Of a stretch of 29,342 bases of DNA, positions 8,061 through 15,250 are shown in pieces. A program made the translations under genes and the position numbers. How positions within the stretch are numbered: position 1 is the stretch's first letter; each line of letters begins with the position of its first letter. The notes below the pieces were generated by a model. It ran no database searches, was not told the DNA's origin, and saw only the letters and a list, made by a program, of their open reading frames with translations. Source of the DNA: UBA6382 sp963617965 (GTDB lineage: Bacteria; Bacteroidota; Bacteroidia; Bacteroidales; Bacteroidaceae); the NCBI GenBank assembly GCA_963617965.1, contig CAVEQO010000031.1:1-29342 (forward strand), given 5' to 3'.

Positions 8061-8118
8061 CATGAAAAGACAGAAGACAACAAGCCTTTTCATGCGGTTT
8101 CGGCAGGGGGCTTGTTGT
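8061..8118 (+). terminator. Two mutually exclusive hairpins, possible terminator of the glycan operon
   Basis: Hairpin A pairs CATGAAAAG (8061-8069) with CTTTTCATG (8086-8094), nine perfect pairs. Hairpin B pairs ACAACAAGCC (8077-8086) with GGCTTGTTGT (8109-8118), ten perfect pairs. The left arm of B lies almost wholly in the loop of A and shares base 8086 with its right arm, so both cannot form at once. B is followed by a U-poor sequence, so it is not a classic intrinsic terminator. It lies about 130 bases after the dehydratase stop and 160 before the next promoter. Confidence 0.45.
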
Positions 8119-8277
8119 TGTATATTGTGTGTACCCTTGCGTTTTTCCGCATTTTTGAAAGGTCAACTTTCTTTTCCTTTTTCCCGGAGTGTTAATGTTT
8201 TCTAAATGTGAAGCCTTATGCGACAAATAGACCAAAACAAAATAGAATTTGAACTTTTTCCTGTATTGATTTGTTTT

Positions 8278-8285
8278 TAACTTTG
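8278..8285 (+). promoter_or_regulatory. -7 promoter box of the RND efflux operon
   Basis: TAACTTTG is a perfect match to the Bacteroidetes TAnnTTTG element, 37 bases before the adaptor ATG. A TTTG at 8248-8251 is 26 bases upstream, longer than the usual 19-21, so the -33 element is weak or absent. No operator dyad for a TetR- or MarR-type repressor was seen, and no regulator gene is adjacent. Confidence 0.55.
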
Positions 8286-8322
8286 CACCCGGAAAAGGAA
8301 AAACAGAATAAATCCGTTTTAT

Positions 8323-9570
8323 ATGAACTACAGAAAATTACCCAAGTTTGCGGTTGCTTTTGTCGGGGCAATTTGCATTGTGACAACGACAGGATGTGGC
8401 GGCAAACAAGCTCAGCAGCAGGCCTCCAACGAGTATGCGGTGAGAACCGTTACCACTTCAAACCCTGAGCTGAACTACACCTATCCGGCGACAATAAAAG
8501 GCAAGCAGGACATAGAAATACGTCCTCGTGTGGCCGGCAACATCGTCAAGGTTTGCGTTGATGAGGGCGCATCGGTCAGTGCCGGTCAGACGCTTTTCGT
8601 CATTGACGACGTGACATACCGCGAAGCTGTCAATCAGGCCGGCGCGGCTGTCAATCAGGCCAATGCAAGCCTCAATCAGGCCAACGCTGCCCTTGCCACG
8701 GCAAAGCTTACCTACAACAACAAAAAAGAATTGTTTGGCAAGAAAATCATCGGTGACTATGAATTCCAGTCGGCGAAAAACGCATTGACGCAGGCAGAAG
8801 CAGCCGTAGCTACAGCCGAAGCCGGTGTGGCATCGGCAAAGGCAACGCTGGTTTCTGCCCGGCAGAACCTTTCGTACTGTTATGTGAAGAGCCCGTCCAA
8901 CGGAGTTGTCGGCTCGATACCGTACCGTGTGGGCGCATTGGTGAGTAGCTCAAGCGTGCAGCCGCTCACCACGGTGTCCAACATAGAAACAATGTATGTG
9001 TATTTCTCGGTGACGGAGAAACAGCTTCTTGAGATGACGCGCTCCGCTGGTGACAGCAAGTCAATCCTTGCTTCAATGCCCGGAGTGCAGCTCAAGCTGG
9101 TGGACGGCACCGTTTATGACAAGGTGGGCAAGGTCAGCACTATCAGCGGTGTGATTGACCAGACGACAGGTTCCGTTTCCATCCGTGCGGATTTCGCCAA
9201 CCCTCAGCATCTGCTCAAGACAGGTGGTACCGGCAACGTCCTCGTTCCATACGTTTCAAAGGATGCCATTGTCATTCCCCAAAGTGCCACGGTGGAACTT
9301 CAGGATCAGAAGTACGTGTATATTGTAGGCAAGGACAACAAGGTGTCCTTTTCCGCTATCAAAGTGGCTGATGTCAATGACGGTCAGAGCTACATAGTGA
9401 CATCCGGCCTCAAAGCCGGCGATCGCATCGTGACTCAGGGTGTCGCTCAGGGCATCTCCGCACTTACCGACGGAATGACCATCACTCCTATCACCGAAGA
9501 GCAGGCTGCGAAAAAAGTGCAGCAGGCCATTCAGATGGGCGGTGCCGATCTCAGCAAAATGAAGAAGTGA
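8323..9570 (+). CDS. RND efflux periplasmic adaptor lipoprotein (AcrA/MexA family)
   Basis: This 415-residue membrane-fusion protein would join the inner-membrane RND pump to the outer-membrane channel. A lipoprotein signal ends in TTTGC, making Cys25 the lipidated residue. The split lipoyl domain starts near residue 60 (EIRPRVAGNIVKVCVDEGASV). It is followed by an alpha-hairpin with heptads NQAGAAV, NQANASL, NQANAAL and a returning helix rich in QAEAAVATAEAG. The second lipoyl half (YCYVKSPSNGVVGSI) and the beta-barrel and membrane-proximal domains follow, the latter with AGDRIVTQGV. The 16-residue Lys/Gln-rich tail is longer than in AcrA. It is the first gene of the operon, 105 bases before the pump gene. 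Substrate range cannot be predicted; relatives export drugs, bile salts or dyes. Confidence 0.95.
   Translation: MNYRKLPKFAVAFVGAICIVTTTGCGGKQAQQQASNEYAVRTVTTSNPELNYTYPATIKGKQDIEIRPRVAGNIVKVCVDEGASVSAGQTLFVIDDVTYREAVNQAGAAVNQANASLNQANAALATAKLTYNNKKELFGKKIIGDYEFQSAKNALTQAEAAVATAEAGVASAKATLVSARQNLSYCYVKSPSNGVVGSIPYRVGALVSSSSVQPLTTVSNIETMYVYFSVTEKQLLEMTRSAGDSKSILASMPGVQLKLVDGTVYDKVGKVSTISGVIDQTTGSVSIRADFANPQHLLKTGGTGNVLVPYVSKDAIVIPQSATVELQDQKYVYIVGKDNKVSFSAIKVADVNDGQSYIVTSGLKAGDRIVTQGVAQGISALTDGMTITPITEEQAAKKVQQAIQMGGADLSKMKK
8626..8688 (+). repeat. Three tandem 21-bp repeats encoding coiled-coil heptads in the adaptor
   Basis: Units begin at 8626, 8647 and 8668 and encode AVNQAGA, AVNQANA and SLNQANA. 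Each unit is one heptad of the adaptor's alpha-helical hairpin, and the shared core AATCAGGCC is identical in all three at DNA level. This could change the hairpin length by slippage in steps of one heptad. Confidence 0.8.
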
Positions 9571-9675
9571 CGGCGTGTTGTTTTTCCTGCGTATGCGGGA
9601 GGGCAGCTTTACCGCTCCGGCGGGGATACATAATCCGGCGTCATCAAGATTATTCAAAACAAAGACAGCAATACA

Positions 9676-12600
9676 ATGAAACTTGAAACCTTTATCAAAA
9701 GGCCTGTCCTTTCGACTGTCATATCCGTACTGATTGTGATATTGGGTATTATCGGTCTGATAGCCATGCCTATAGAGCAATATCCGAACATTGCTCCTCC
9801 CACCATCCACGTGAGGGCAACCTACACCGGTGCCGATGCCCAGACGGTGCTGAACTCTGTTGTCGCCCCTCTTGAGGAGAGCATAAACGGCGTTGAGAAC
9901 ATGACATACATGACATCGTCGGCAACCAACGACGGTGTGGCAAGTATCACGATATATTTCAAACAGGGTACAGATGCCGACATGGCGGCCGTGAATGTGC
10001 AGAACCGTGTGGCACAGGCGCAGAACCTGCTGCCCTCTGAGGTGGTCAGCGTGGGCGTGACAACGGAAAAACGCCAGACTTCGCAGGTGCTGATCTACGC
10101 ACTCACTTCCGACAAGGGGCAGTACGGCGAGGATTTCCTTACCAACTACAACGCCATTAACATCGCACCCGTTATCCAGCGCGTGCAGGGCGTGGGGTCG
10201 TGTGAGGGCTTCGGCGCCAAGACTTATTCCATGCGTATATGGCTTGACCCCGCAAAGATGAAGGAGCATTCGCTCGTGCCTTCGGACATCTCCGGTGTGT
10301 TGGCTTCGCAGAATATAGAGGCGGCTCCCGGCAAGCTGGGCGAAAACTACGATTCCCAGTTTGAATATGTGCTCCGCTATACCGGGCGTCTGAAGACGGC
10401 CCAGGAGTTCGAGAACATGGTGATTTACTCCAACCATGACGGAACTACCCTCAAACTCAAGGATGTCGCCAAAGTGGAACTCGGTGCATTGACGTATGTC
10501 GTGAACAATCTGGTGGATGGCAAGCCTGCGGTGACCAACATGGTTACTCAGATGTCGGGGAGCAACGCCAATGAAATCGTGAAAGACGTTAAGGCCCAGC
10601 TTGACGAGCTGTCCGAATCGTTCCCGCCCGGCATGCAGATAGTATATGGTATGGACGTGACGGAGTTCCTCTACGCCTCGATACACGAGGTTATCGAGAC
10701 TCTGGTCATTGCGTTTATACTGGTGATTATAGTGGTGTATGTGTTCCTGCAGGATTTCCGCTCCACCATTATTCCCTGTATTGCCGTCCCCGTGTCGCTG
10801 GTGGGTACGTTCTTTTTCCTCAACTTGTTTGGGTTCAGCATCAATCTGCTTACCCTGTCGGCTCTTGTGCTTGCCATTGCCATTGTGGTGGACGATGCCA
10901 TTGTGGTGGTTGAGGCGGTCCATGCCAAACTTGATCAGGGTTACAAGTCTGCCCGTGTGGCGAGCATTGATGCCATGAACGAGATTTCGGGGGCAATCAT
11001 CTCCATCACCCTTGTGATGTCGGCGGTGTTTATTCCCGTGAGTTTCGTGGGCGGAACCTCGGGGTCGTTCTACCGTGAGTTCGGTATGACAATGGCGGTG
11101 TCCATTATCATTTCCGCTGTCAACGCCCTGACGTTGAGTCCCGCCCTCTGTGCCATATTCCTGAAGGCTCATGACCCCAACAAGAAGATGACGGTTATCG
11201 ACAAGTTCCACGCGTCGTTCAACGCAGCCTACGACAAGATGCTCGGACGCTACCGCAAGCTCATAGAGTTCTTTGTCAAGGCAAAAGCCGTCTCAATAGG
11301 TGTCGTGGTGGTTGCCATTGCCGCTCTGGTCGTGCTGATGAACACCACCAAGACTGGACTTATCCCCGACGAGGACACCGGCGTGGTGTTTGCCACTGTT
11401 TCTCTGGCTCCGGGTACGGGAAAGGACAAGACCACCGAAACCATGCAGACACTCCAGAAGATGTTTGAGGCCAACCCTGCAATAAAGACGACAATCCAGA
11501 TTGTAGGATACAACTTTATTGCCGGGCAGGGTTCCAATCAGGGAACGTTCATTCTTAAGCTCAAGCCCTTTGACGAGCGCAAGGAATCATATATGTCGTC
11601 AACCGAGGTGGTGAAGAAAATATTTGCACAGTCTTCTGCGCTGAAAGACGCTCAGGTGATGGCTTTCGCACCGCCCATGATTTCAGGTTATGGAGCCTCC
11701 AATGGTCTGTCGCTTTCCATGCAGGACAAGACAGGCGGTTCAGTGGACAAGTTCTTTGCTCAGACGGGAAAATTCCTCGCGGCTCTCAATCAGCGCAAGG
11801 AAATACAGTATGCCATGACCTCGTTCAACTCGTCGTATCCGCAGTACCAGATTTCGGTAGATGTGGACAAGTGTACCCGTGCGGGCACTTCGCCCAAGGA
11901 AGTTCTGTCGGTGTTGCAGGGCTATTATGGTGGCCTGTATTCCTCCAACTTCAACGCCTACGGAAAACTCTACCGCGTCATGATACAGGGTATGCCGGAA
12001 ACGCGTATTGACGAAAACTCGCTTAACTCCATTTATGTGCGCGTCAACGGAGAAATGGCTCCTGTGTCAAGTTTCATCTCGCTGAAAAAAATCTACGGCC
12101 CTTCAAACATAGACCGCTTCAATCTTTTTACCTCCATCAACGTAAACGTGGCACCCAATCCGGGCTTCTCTACTGGCGAGGCCATGAAAGCGGTGAAGGA
12201 AGTGGCTGCGCAGACTCTTGATTCTGGCTATAGCTACGAATATTCGGGACTGAGCCGTTCTGAGAGCGAGTCGTCAAACAACACGGCACTCATCTTCGTT
12301 CTGTGTTTTGTCTTCATATATCTCATCCTGAGTGCGCAGTACGAAAGCTATATTCTTCCCCTTTCCGTGGTGCTGTCTGTGCCGTTCGGTTTGGTGGGGG
12401 CGTTTCTCTTCACCAATATATTCGGTCATGCCAACGACATCTACACCCAGATTGCGTTGATCATGCTTATCGGTCTGTTGGCCAAAAATGCCATTCTGAT
12501 TGTGCAGTTCGCCCTTGAACGCCGCCAGACGGGCATGGCCATCAAGTGGTCAGCCATTCTCGGAGCATCGGCCCGTCTGCGTCCTATATTGATGACCTCG

Positions 12601-12858
12601 CTGGCCATGGTCGTAGGACTGCTCCCTCTGATGTTTGCCACTGGTGTGGGAGCAAACGGCAACTCCACGCTTGGTGCCAGTGCTGTGGGCGGTATGCTTG
12701 TCGGCATGGTGCTTCAGGTGCTCATTGTGCCGTGTCTGTTTGTTGTTTGCCAGTGGTTGCAGGAGAGGATTTCGCCCATGAAGTTCATTGGTCTTGTCAA
12801 CGGTGACAACGATACGGAATTAAAGCAGTACACCAATCCTGTTAAGTCTAAAAAATAA
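9676..12858 (+). CDS. RND efflux pump, inner-membrane permease (AcrB/MexB, HAE1 family)
   Basis: This 1060-residue proton-driven transporter is the pump of the tripartite system. It begins with the cytoplasmic MKLETFIKRPVLSTVISV and first helix, then a large periplasmic loop with the porter domains (about 40-335), TM2-6, a second loop (about 560-870) and TM8-12. The proton-relay pair Asp406-Asp407 lies in IAIVVDDAIVVVEA, and the TM10 lysine is Lys937 in LLAKNAILIVQ; these match Asp407, Asp408 and Lys940 of AcrB, so the pump looks functional. Two internal halves (IIVVYVFLQDFRSTIIP and the equivalent in the second half) show the usual RND duplication. The length is normal. The gene for the outer-membrane factor starts 11 bases after its stop, implying coupled expression. 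Confidence 0.97.
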   Translation: MKLETFIKRPVLSTVISVLIVILGIIGLIAMPIEQYPNIAPPTIHVRATYTGADAQTVLNSVVAPLEESINGVENMTYMTSSATNDGVASITIYFKQGTDADMAAVNVQNRVAQAQNLLPSEVVSVGVTTEKRQTSQVLIYALTSDKGQYGEDFLTNYNAINIAPVIQRVQGVGSCEGFGAKTYSMRIWLDPAKMKEHSLVPSDISGVLASQNIEAAPGKLGENYDSQFEYVLRYTGRLKTAQEFENMVIYSNHDGTTLKLKDVAKVELGALTYVVNNLVDGKPAVTNMVTQMSGSNANEIVKDVKAQLDELSESFPPGMQIVYGMDVTEFLYASIHEVIETLVIAFILVIIVVYVFLQDFRSTIIPCIAVPVSLVGTFFFLNLFGFSINLLTLSALVLAIAIVVDDAIVVVEAVHAKLDQGYKSARVASIDAMNEISGAIISITLVMSAVFIPVSFVGGTSGSFYREFGMTMAVSIIISAVNALTLSPALCAIFLKAHDPNKKMTVIDKFHASFNAAYDKMLGRYRKLIEFFVKAKAVSIGVVVVAIAALVVLMNTTKTGLIPDEDTGVVFATVSLAPGTGKDKTTETMQTLQKMFEANPAIKTTIQIVGYNFIAGQGSNQGTFILKLKPFDERKESYMSSTEVVKKIFAQSSALKDAQVMAFAPPMISGYGASNGLSLSMQDKTGGSVDKFFAQTGKFLAALNQRKEIQYAMTSFNSSYPQYQISVDVDKCTRAGTSPKEVLSVLQGYYGGLYSSNFNAYGKLYRVMIQGMPETRIDENSLNSIYVRVNGEMAPVSSFISLKKIYGPSNIDRFNLFTSINVNVAPNPGFSTGEAMKAVKEVAAQTLDSGYSYEYSGLSRSESESSNNTALIFVLCFVFIYLILSAQYESYILPLSVVLSVPFGLVGAFLFTNIFGHANDIYTQIALIMLIGLLAKNAILIVQFALERRQTGMAIKWSAILGASARLRPILMTSLAMVVGLLPLMFATGVGANGNSTLGASAVGGMLVGMVLQVLIVPCLFVVCQWLQERISPMKFIGLVNGDNDTELKQYTNPVKSKK

Positions 12859-12869
12859 GATTTGTGTCT

Positions 12870-14249
12870 ATGAAAAACTCATTATATATCATGGTGTCGT
12901 GCTCGTTGCTCTTGAGCAGCTGCGGCATTTACAACAAGTACGAACGCCCGGAGGTCAACACCAAGGGATTGTACCGTGATGTTGCCGGCGACAGGGACAC
13001 TTTGGTGTCCACCGATACAGCGACTCTCGGTTCCACTCCGTGGCGTCAGGTGTTTACAGACCCTAAGCTTCAAGTGCTTATCGACAGTGCCTTGGTCAAC
13101 AACAGCGATTTGCTTACCGCTGCTCTCTCGGTGAAACAGGCGGAAAATATGCTCAGCGTTGCCAAATTGGCTTTCGTTCCCTCGTTTGTGTTCTCTCCCA
13201 ACGGAGCCTTGAGTTCCTGGGATGGGGCAAAAACCACCAAAACCTATTCGTTGCCCATTCAGGCTTCGTGGACGGTAGATTTGTTCGGCAGTCTGCTCAA
13301 TGCCAAGCGTGCCCAACAGGCGGCTCTCATTCAGGCCCGCGACTATCAGAGAGCCGTGCGTACTTCCATCATTTCAGGTGTGGCCAACTGCTATTATACG
13401 TTGCTCATGCTTGACGAACAGCTCCGCATCACCAAGGAAACGGAGTCTCTCACAGAGCAGACATGGAAGACCATGCAGGACATGAAGGAGTATTACGGCT
13501 ACAACGAGACCTCAGTGCTGTCAGCCAAGGCCAATTACCTTTCCGTCAAGGCTTCCGTACCCGAGATAGAGCGCCAGATACGCGAAACGGAGAATTCCCT
13601 GAGCCTTCTTCTGGCCCAGGCTCCCGCCCGCATTGACCGTGGCACTCTTGAGGGCCAGAGTCTGCCCGAAAACTTGAGTGCCGGTGTTGGCATACAGGTG
13701 CTGGCGAACCGTCCTGACGTACATGCAAAGGAAATGGCACTGGCCAACTGTTTCTACAATGTCAACAAAGCCCGTTCGGCGTTCTATCCCAACATCACCA
13801 TCACCGGCTCTGCAGCCTGGACAAACTCGTCGGGCATGGGTATAGTCAATCCCGGCAAGATGTTGCTCAATGCCGTGGGATCGCTCGTACAGCCGATCTT
13901 CCAGCACGGTCAGCTTGTTGCCGGTCTCAAGGTTGCCAAGGCGCAGCAGGAACAGGCCTACATAGCATGGCAGCAATCTATACTGAACGCCGGCAGCGAG
14001 GTGAGCAATGCGCTTAAACTGTACGAAACCTCGTCAAAGTTGTCGGAAATAGAGGCAGAACGTGTAAAGACCCTACAGGCTAACGTGGATGCGGTCATCG
14101 CCCTCATGGCCAACGGTGCCACGTACCTTGAGGTTATAACAGCCCAACAGGCTCTCCTCGCAAGCAAGTTGCAGAAAGTTGCCGATGATTTCAACAAGAT
14201 GCAGGCAGTGGTTAACCTCTACTATGCGCTCGGCGGAGGTCAGAACTGA
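12870..14249 (+). CDS. Outer-membrane efflux lipoprotein (NodT/OprM-type TolC family)
   Basis: This is the outer-membrane channel subunit of the tripartite pump. From the ATG at 12870 it has 459 residues. A GTG six bases upstream would add only two residues. The signal peptide ends in LLLSSC, making Cys18 the lipid anchor typical of OprM/NodT-type channels. Two outer-membrane efflux repeats are visible, each made of long helices (residues near 75-230 and 260-450) such as LTAALSVKQAENMLSVAK and the returning TYLEVITAQQALLASKLQ. The conserved SWTVDLFG (about 130) and the NRPDVHAKEMAL segment (about 280) are signature blocks of the family. It follows the pump directly and ends 46 bases before the LpxA-like gene. 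Confidence 0.95.
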   Translation: MKNSLYIMVSCSLLLSSCGIYNKYERPEVNTKGLYRDVAGDRDTLVSTDTATLGSTPWRQVFTDPKLQVLIDSALVNNSDLLTAALSVKQAENMLSVAKLAFVPSFVFSPNGALSSWDGAKTTKTYSLPIQASWTVDLFGSLLNAKRAQQAALIQARDYQRAVRTSIISGVANCYYTLLMLDEQLRITKETESLTEQTWKTMQDMKEYYGYNETSVLSAKANYLSVKASVPEIERQIRETENSLSLLLAQAPARIDRGTLEGQSLPENLSAGVGIQVLANRPDVHAKEMALANCFYNVNKARSAFYPNITITGSAAWTNSSGMGIVNPGKMLLNAVGSLVQPIFQHGQLVAGLKVAKAQQEQAYIAWQQSILNAGSEVSNALKLYETSSKLSEIEAERVKTLQANVDAVIALMANGATYLEVITAQQALLASKLQKVADDFNKMQAVVNLYYALGGGQN

Positions 14250-14295
14250 ATCTGCGGCTTGAACAAAAGAACGAAAACAAAAAACTTTAACTTAT

Positions 14296-15069
14296 ATGAT
14301 CAGTCCACAAGCATTTGTAGATTCATCGGCAAAAATAGGATCCGATGTCACAATATACCCCTTTGCTTATGTTGAGGCAAACACTGTGATAGGCGACGGC
14401 TGTGTGATTTATCCTTATGTCAGCATCATGTCGGGCACGATAATGGGCAAGAACAACAAGGTCTTCCAGGGTACGGTGCTCGGTGCCCTCCCGCAGGACT
14501 TTGAGTTCTGTGGCGAAGACACGCAGCTCGTGATAGGCGATGGCAACACCATTCGTGAAAACGTGGTAATCAACCGGGCTACCCATTGCGGTGGGAAAAC
14601 CGTGATAGGCAACGGCAACTGTATAATGGAGGGTGTCCATATCTCCCACGACAGCCATATTTTCAACGACACTGTGATAGGCTACGGTTCCAAGATAGCG
14701 GGTTGCGTGGAAATACATGACGATGCCATACTTACCTCCAATGTCATTGCCAATCCGGGCACGCGCGTGGGTCGTTGTGCTATGGTGAAGAGCGGATGCC
14801 GTTTCAGCAAGGATGTGCCACCCTTTGTAATTGGCACCCATAACCCGATTGAATATGGGGGTGTCAATGCCACCATTCTCAGCAATGCCGGCATTGAGAA
14901 AAAAATACAGTTCCACATAGCCAGTGCCTACAGGCTCGTGTTCAACGGCAAGACATCGCTTGAAGACGGCATCATGCAGATTAAGTCACAAGTGGTGAGC
15001 AGTCCTGAAATCGACGACATAATATCTTTCCTTGAAACGACCAAACTCGGTCTGATAGGTAAGGATTGA
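14296..15069 (+). CDS. LpxA-like left-handed beta-helix acyltransferase (divergent paralogue)
   Basis: This 257-residue hexapeptide-repeat protein resembles UDP-GlcNAc 3-O-acyltransferase (LpxA), the first step of lipid A synthesis. Repeats of [IV]G-x4 type run to about residue 175, followed by a helical C-terminal part. The catalytic-base histidine of LpxA appears conserved: HISHD places His115 and His118 where E. coli has His122 and His125. By my hand alignment, His144 and His160 of E. coli are replaced by Cys137 (IAGCVEI) and Asn153 (VIANPG). It is the last gene before a strong dyad and probably rides on the efflux transcript. Automated annotation would likely call it lpxA, but Bacteroidetes usually carry lpxA with lpxD and lpxC-fabZ, so this may be a second enzyme with a different acyl chain or acceptor. 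Confidence 0.85.
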   Translation: MISPQAFVDSSAKIGSDVTIYPFAYVEANTVIGDGCVIYPYVSIMSGTIMGKNNKVFQGTVLGALPQDFEFCGEDTQLVIGDGNTIRENVVINRATHCGGKTVIGNGNCIMEGVHISHDSHIFNDTVIGYGSKIAGCVEIHDDAILTSNVIANPGTRVGRCAMVKSGCRFSKDVPPFVIGTHNPIEYGGVNATILSNAGIEKKIQFHIASAYRLVFNGKTSLEDGIMQIKSQVVSSPEIDDIISFLETTKLGLIGKD

Positions 15070-15087
15070 CACTTTCCCTCATTTGGG

Positions 15088-15141
15088 AACAAACAGAGAG
15101 CCGCTCCATAAAACTGTTTTTGGAACGGCTCTCTGTTTGTT
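15088..15141 (+). terminator. Long perfect dyad at the end of the efflux/LpxA-like operon
   Basis: AACAAACAGAGAGCCG (15088-15103) pairs perfectly with its complement at 15126-15141, sixteen pairs. After one mismatch, three more pairs extend inward, and AAAA/TTTT can zip further so the loop is nearly closed. It begins 18 bases after the stop codon of the LpxA-like gene. There is no T-run after it, so either the stem alone acts or it protects the mRNA 3' end. Confidence 0.7.
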
Positions 15142-15208
15142 GTCCCGCCCTGTGTGTTTGGCTTGCAATCTTTAGGGAAATTAACGTATTTGTTTGTAAT
15201 AAATGTGT

Positions 15209-15216
15209 TACCTTTG
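15209..15216 (+). promoter_or_regulatory. -7 promoter box of the DUF5686-to-secG operon
   Basis: TACCTTTG matches TAnnTTTG and is followed by C, as in the other boxes here. A TTTG at 15189-15192 lies 16 bases upstream, slightly short for a -33 element. Transcription would start near 15222, which excludes the ATG at 15203 as a start for the next gene. Confidence 0.5.
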
Positions 15217-15250
15217 CGTTTCTACGTTATCGGTTTGTCCTGTGCGTGTT

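Larger units (their letters stand above)
7949..8322. other. 374-base intergenic region with two overlapping hairpins and the efflux-operon promoter
   Basis: No convincing gene is present; short open frames here have no recognisable product. Left to right it holds the end of the glycan transcript, two inverted repeats that share bases (8061-8094 and 8077-8118), a T-rich stretch at 8140-8180, an A/T-rich stretch at 8220-8280 and a TAACTTTG box at 8278-8285 ahead of the efflux adaptor gene. Confidence 0.6.

Noticed and set aside
8626..8688. Short tandem repeats as a CRISPR-like array
   Set aside because: The units are contiguous, in frame and encode coiled-coil heptads of the adaptor; there are no spacers.
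9256..11211. A 651-codon open frame on the minus strand, antisense to the adaptor end and the pump
   Set aside because: The protein is unusually rich in His, Arg and Gly with no domain or signal. It mirrors the codon bias of the real pump gene on the other strand, whose full motif set is intact.
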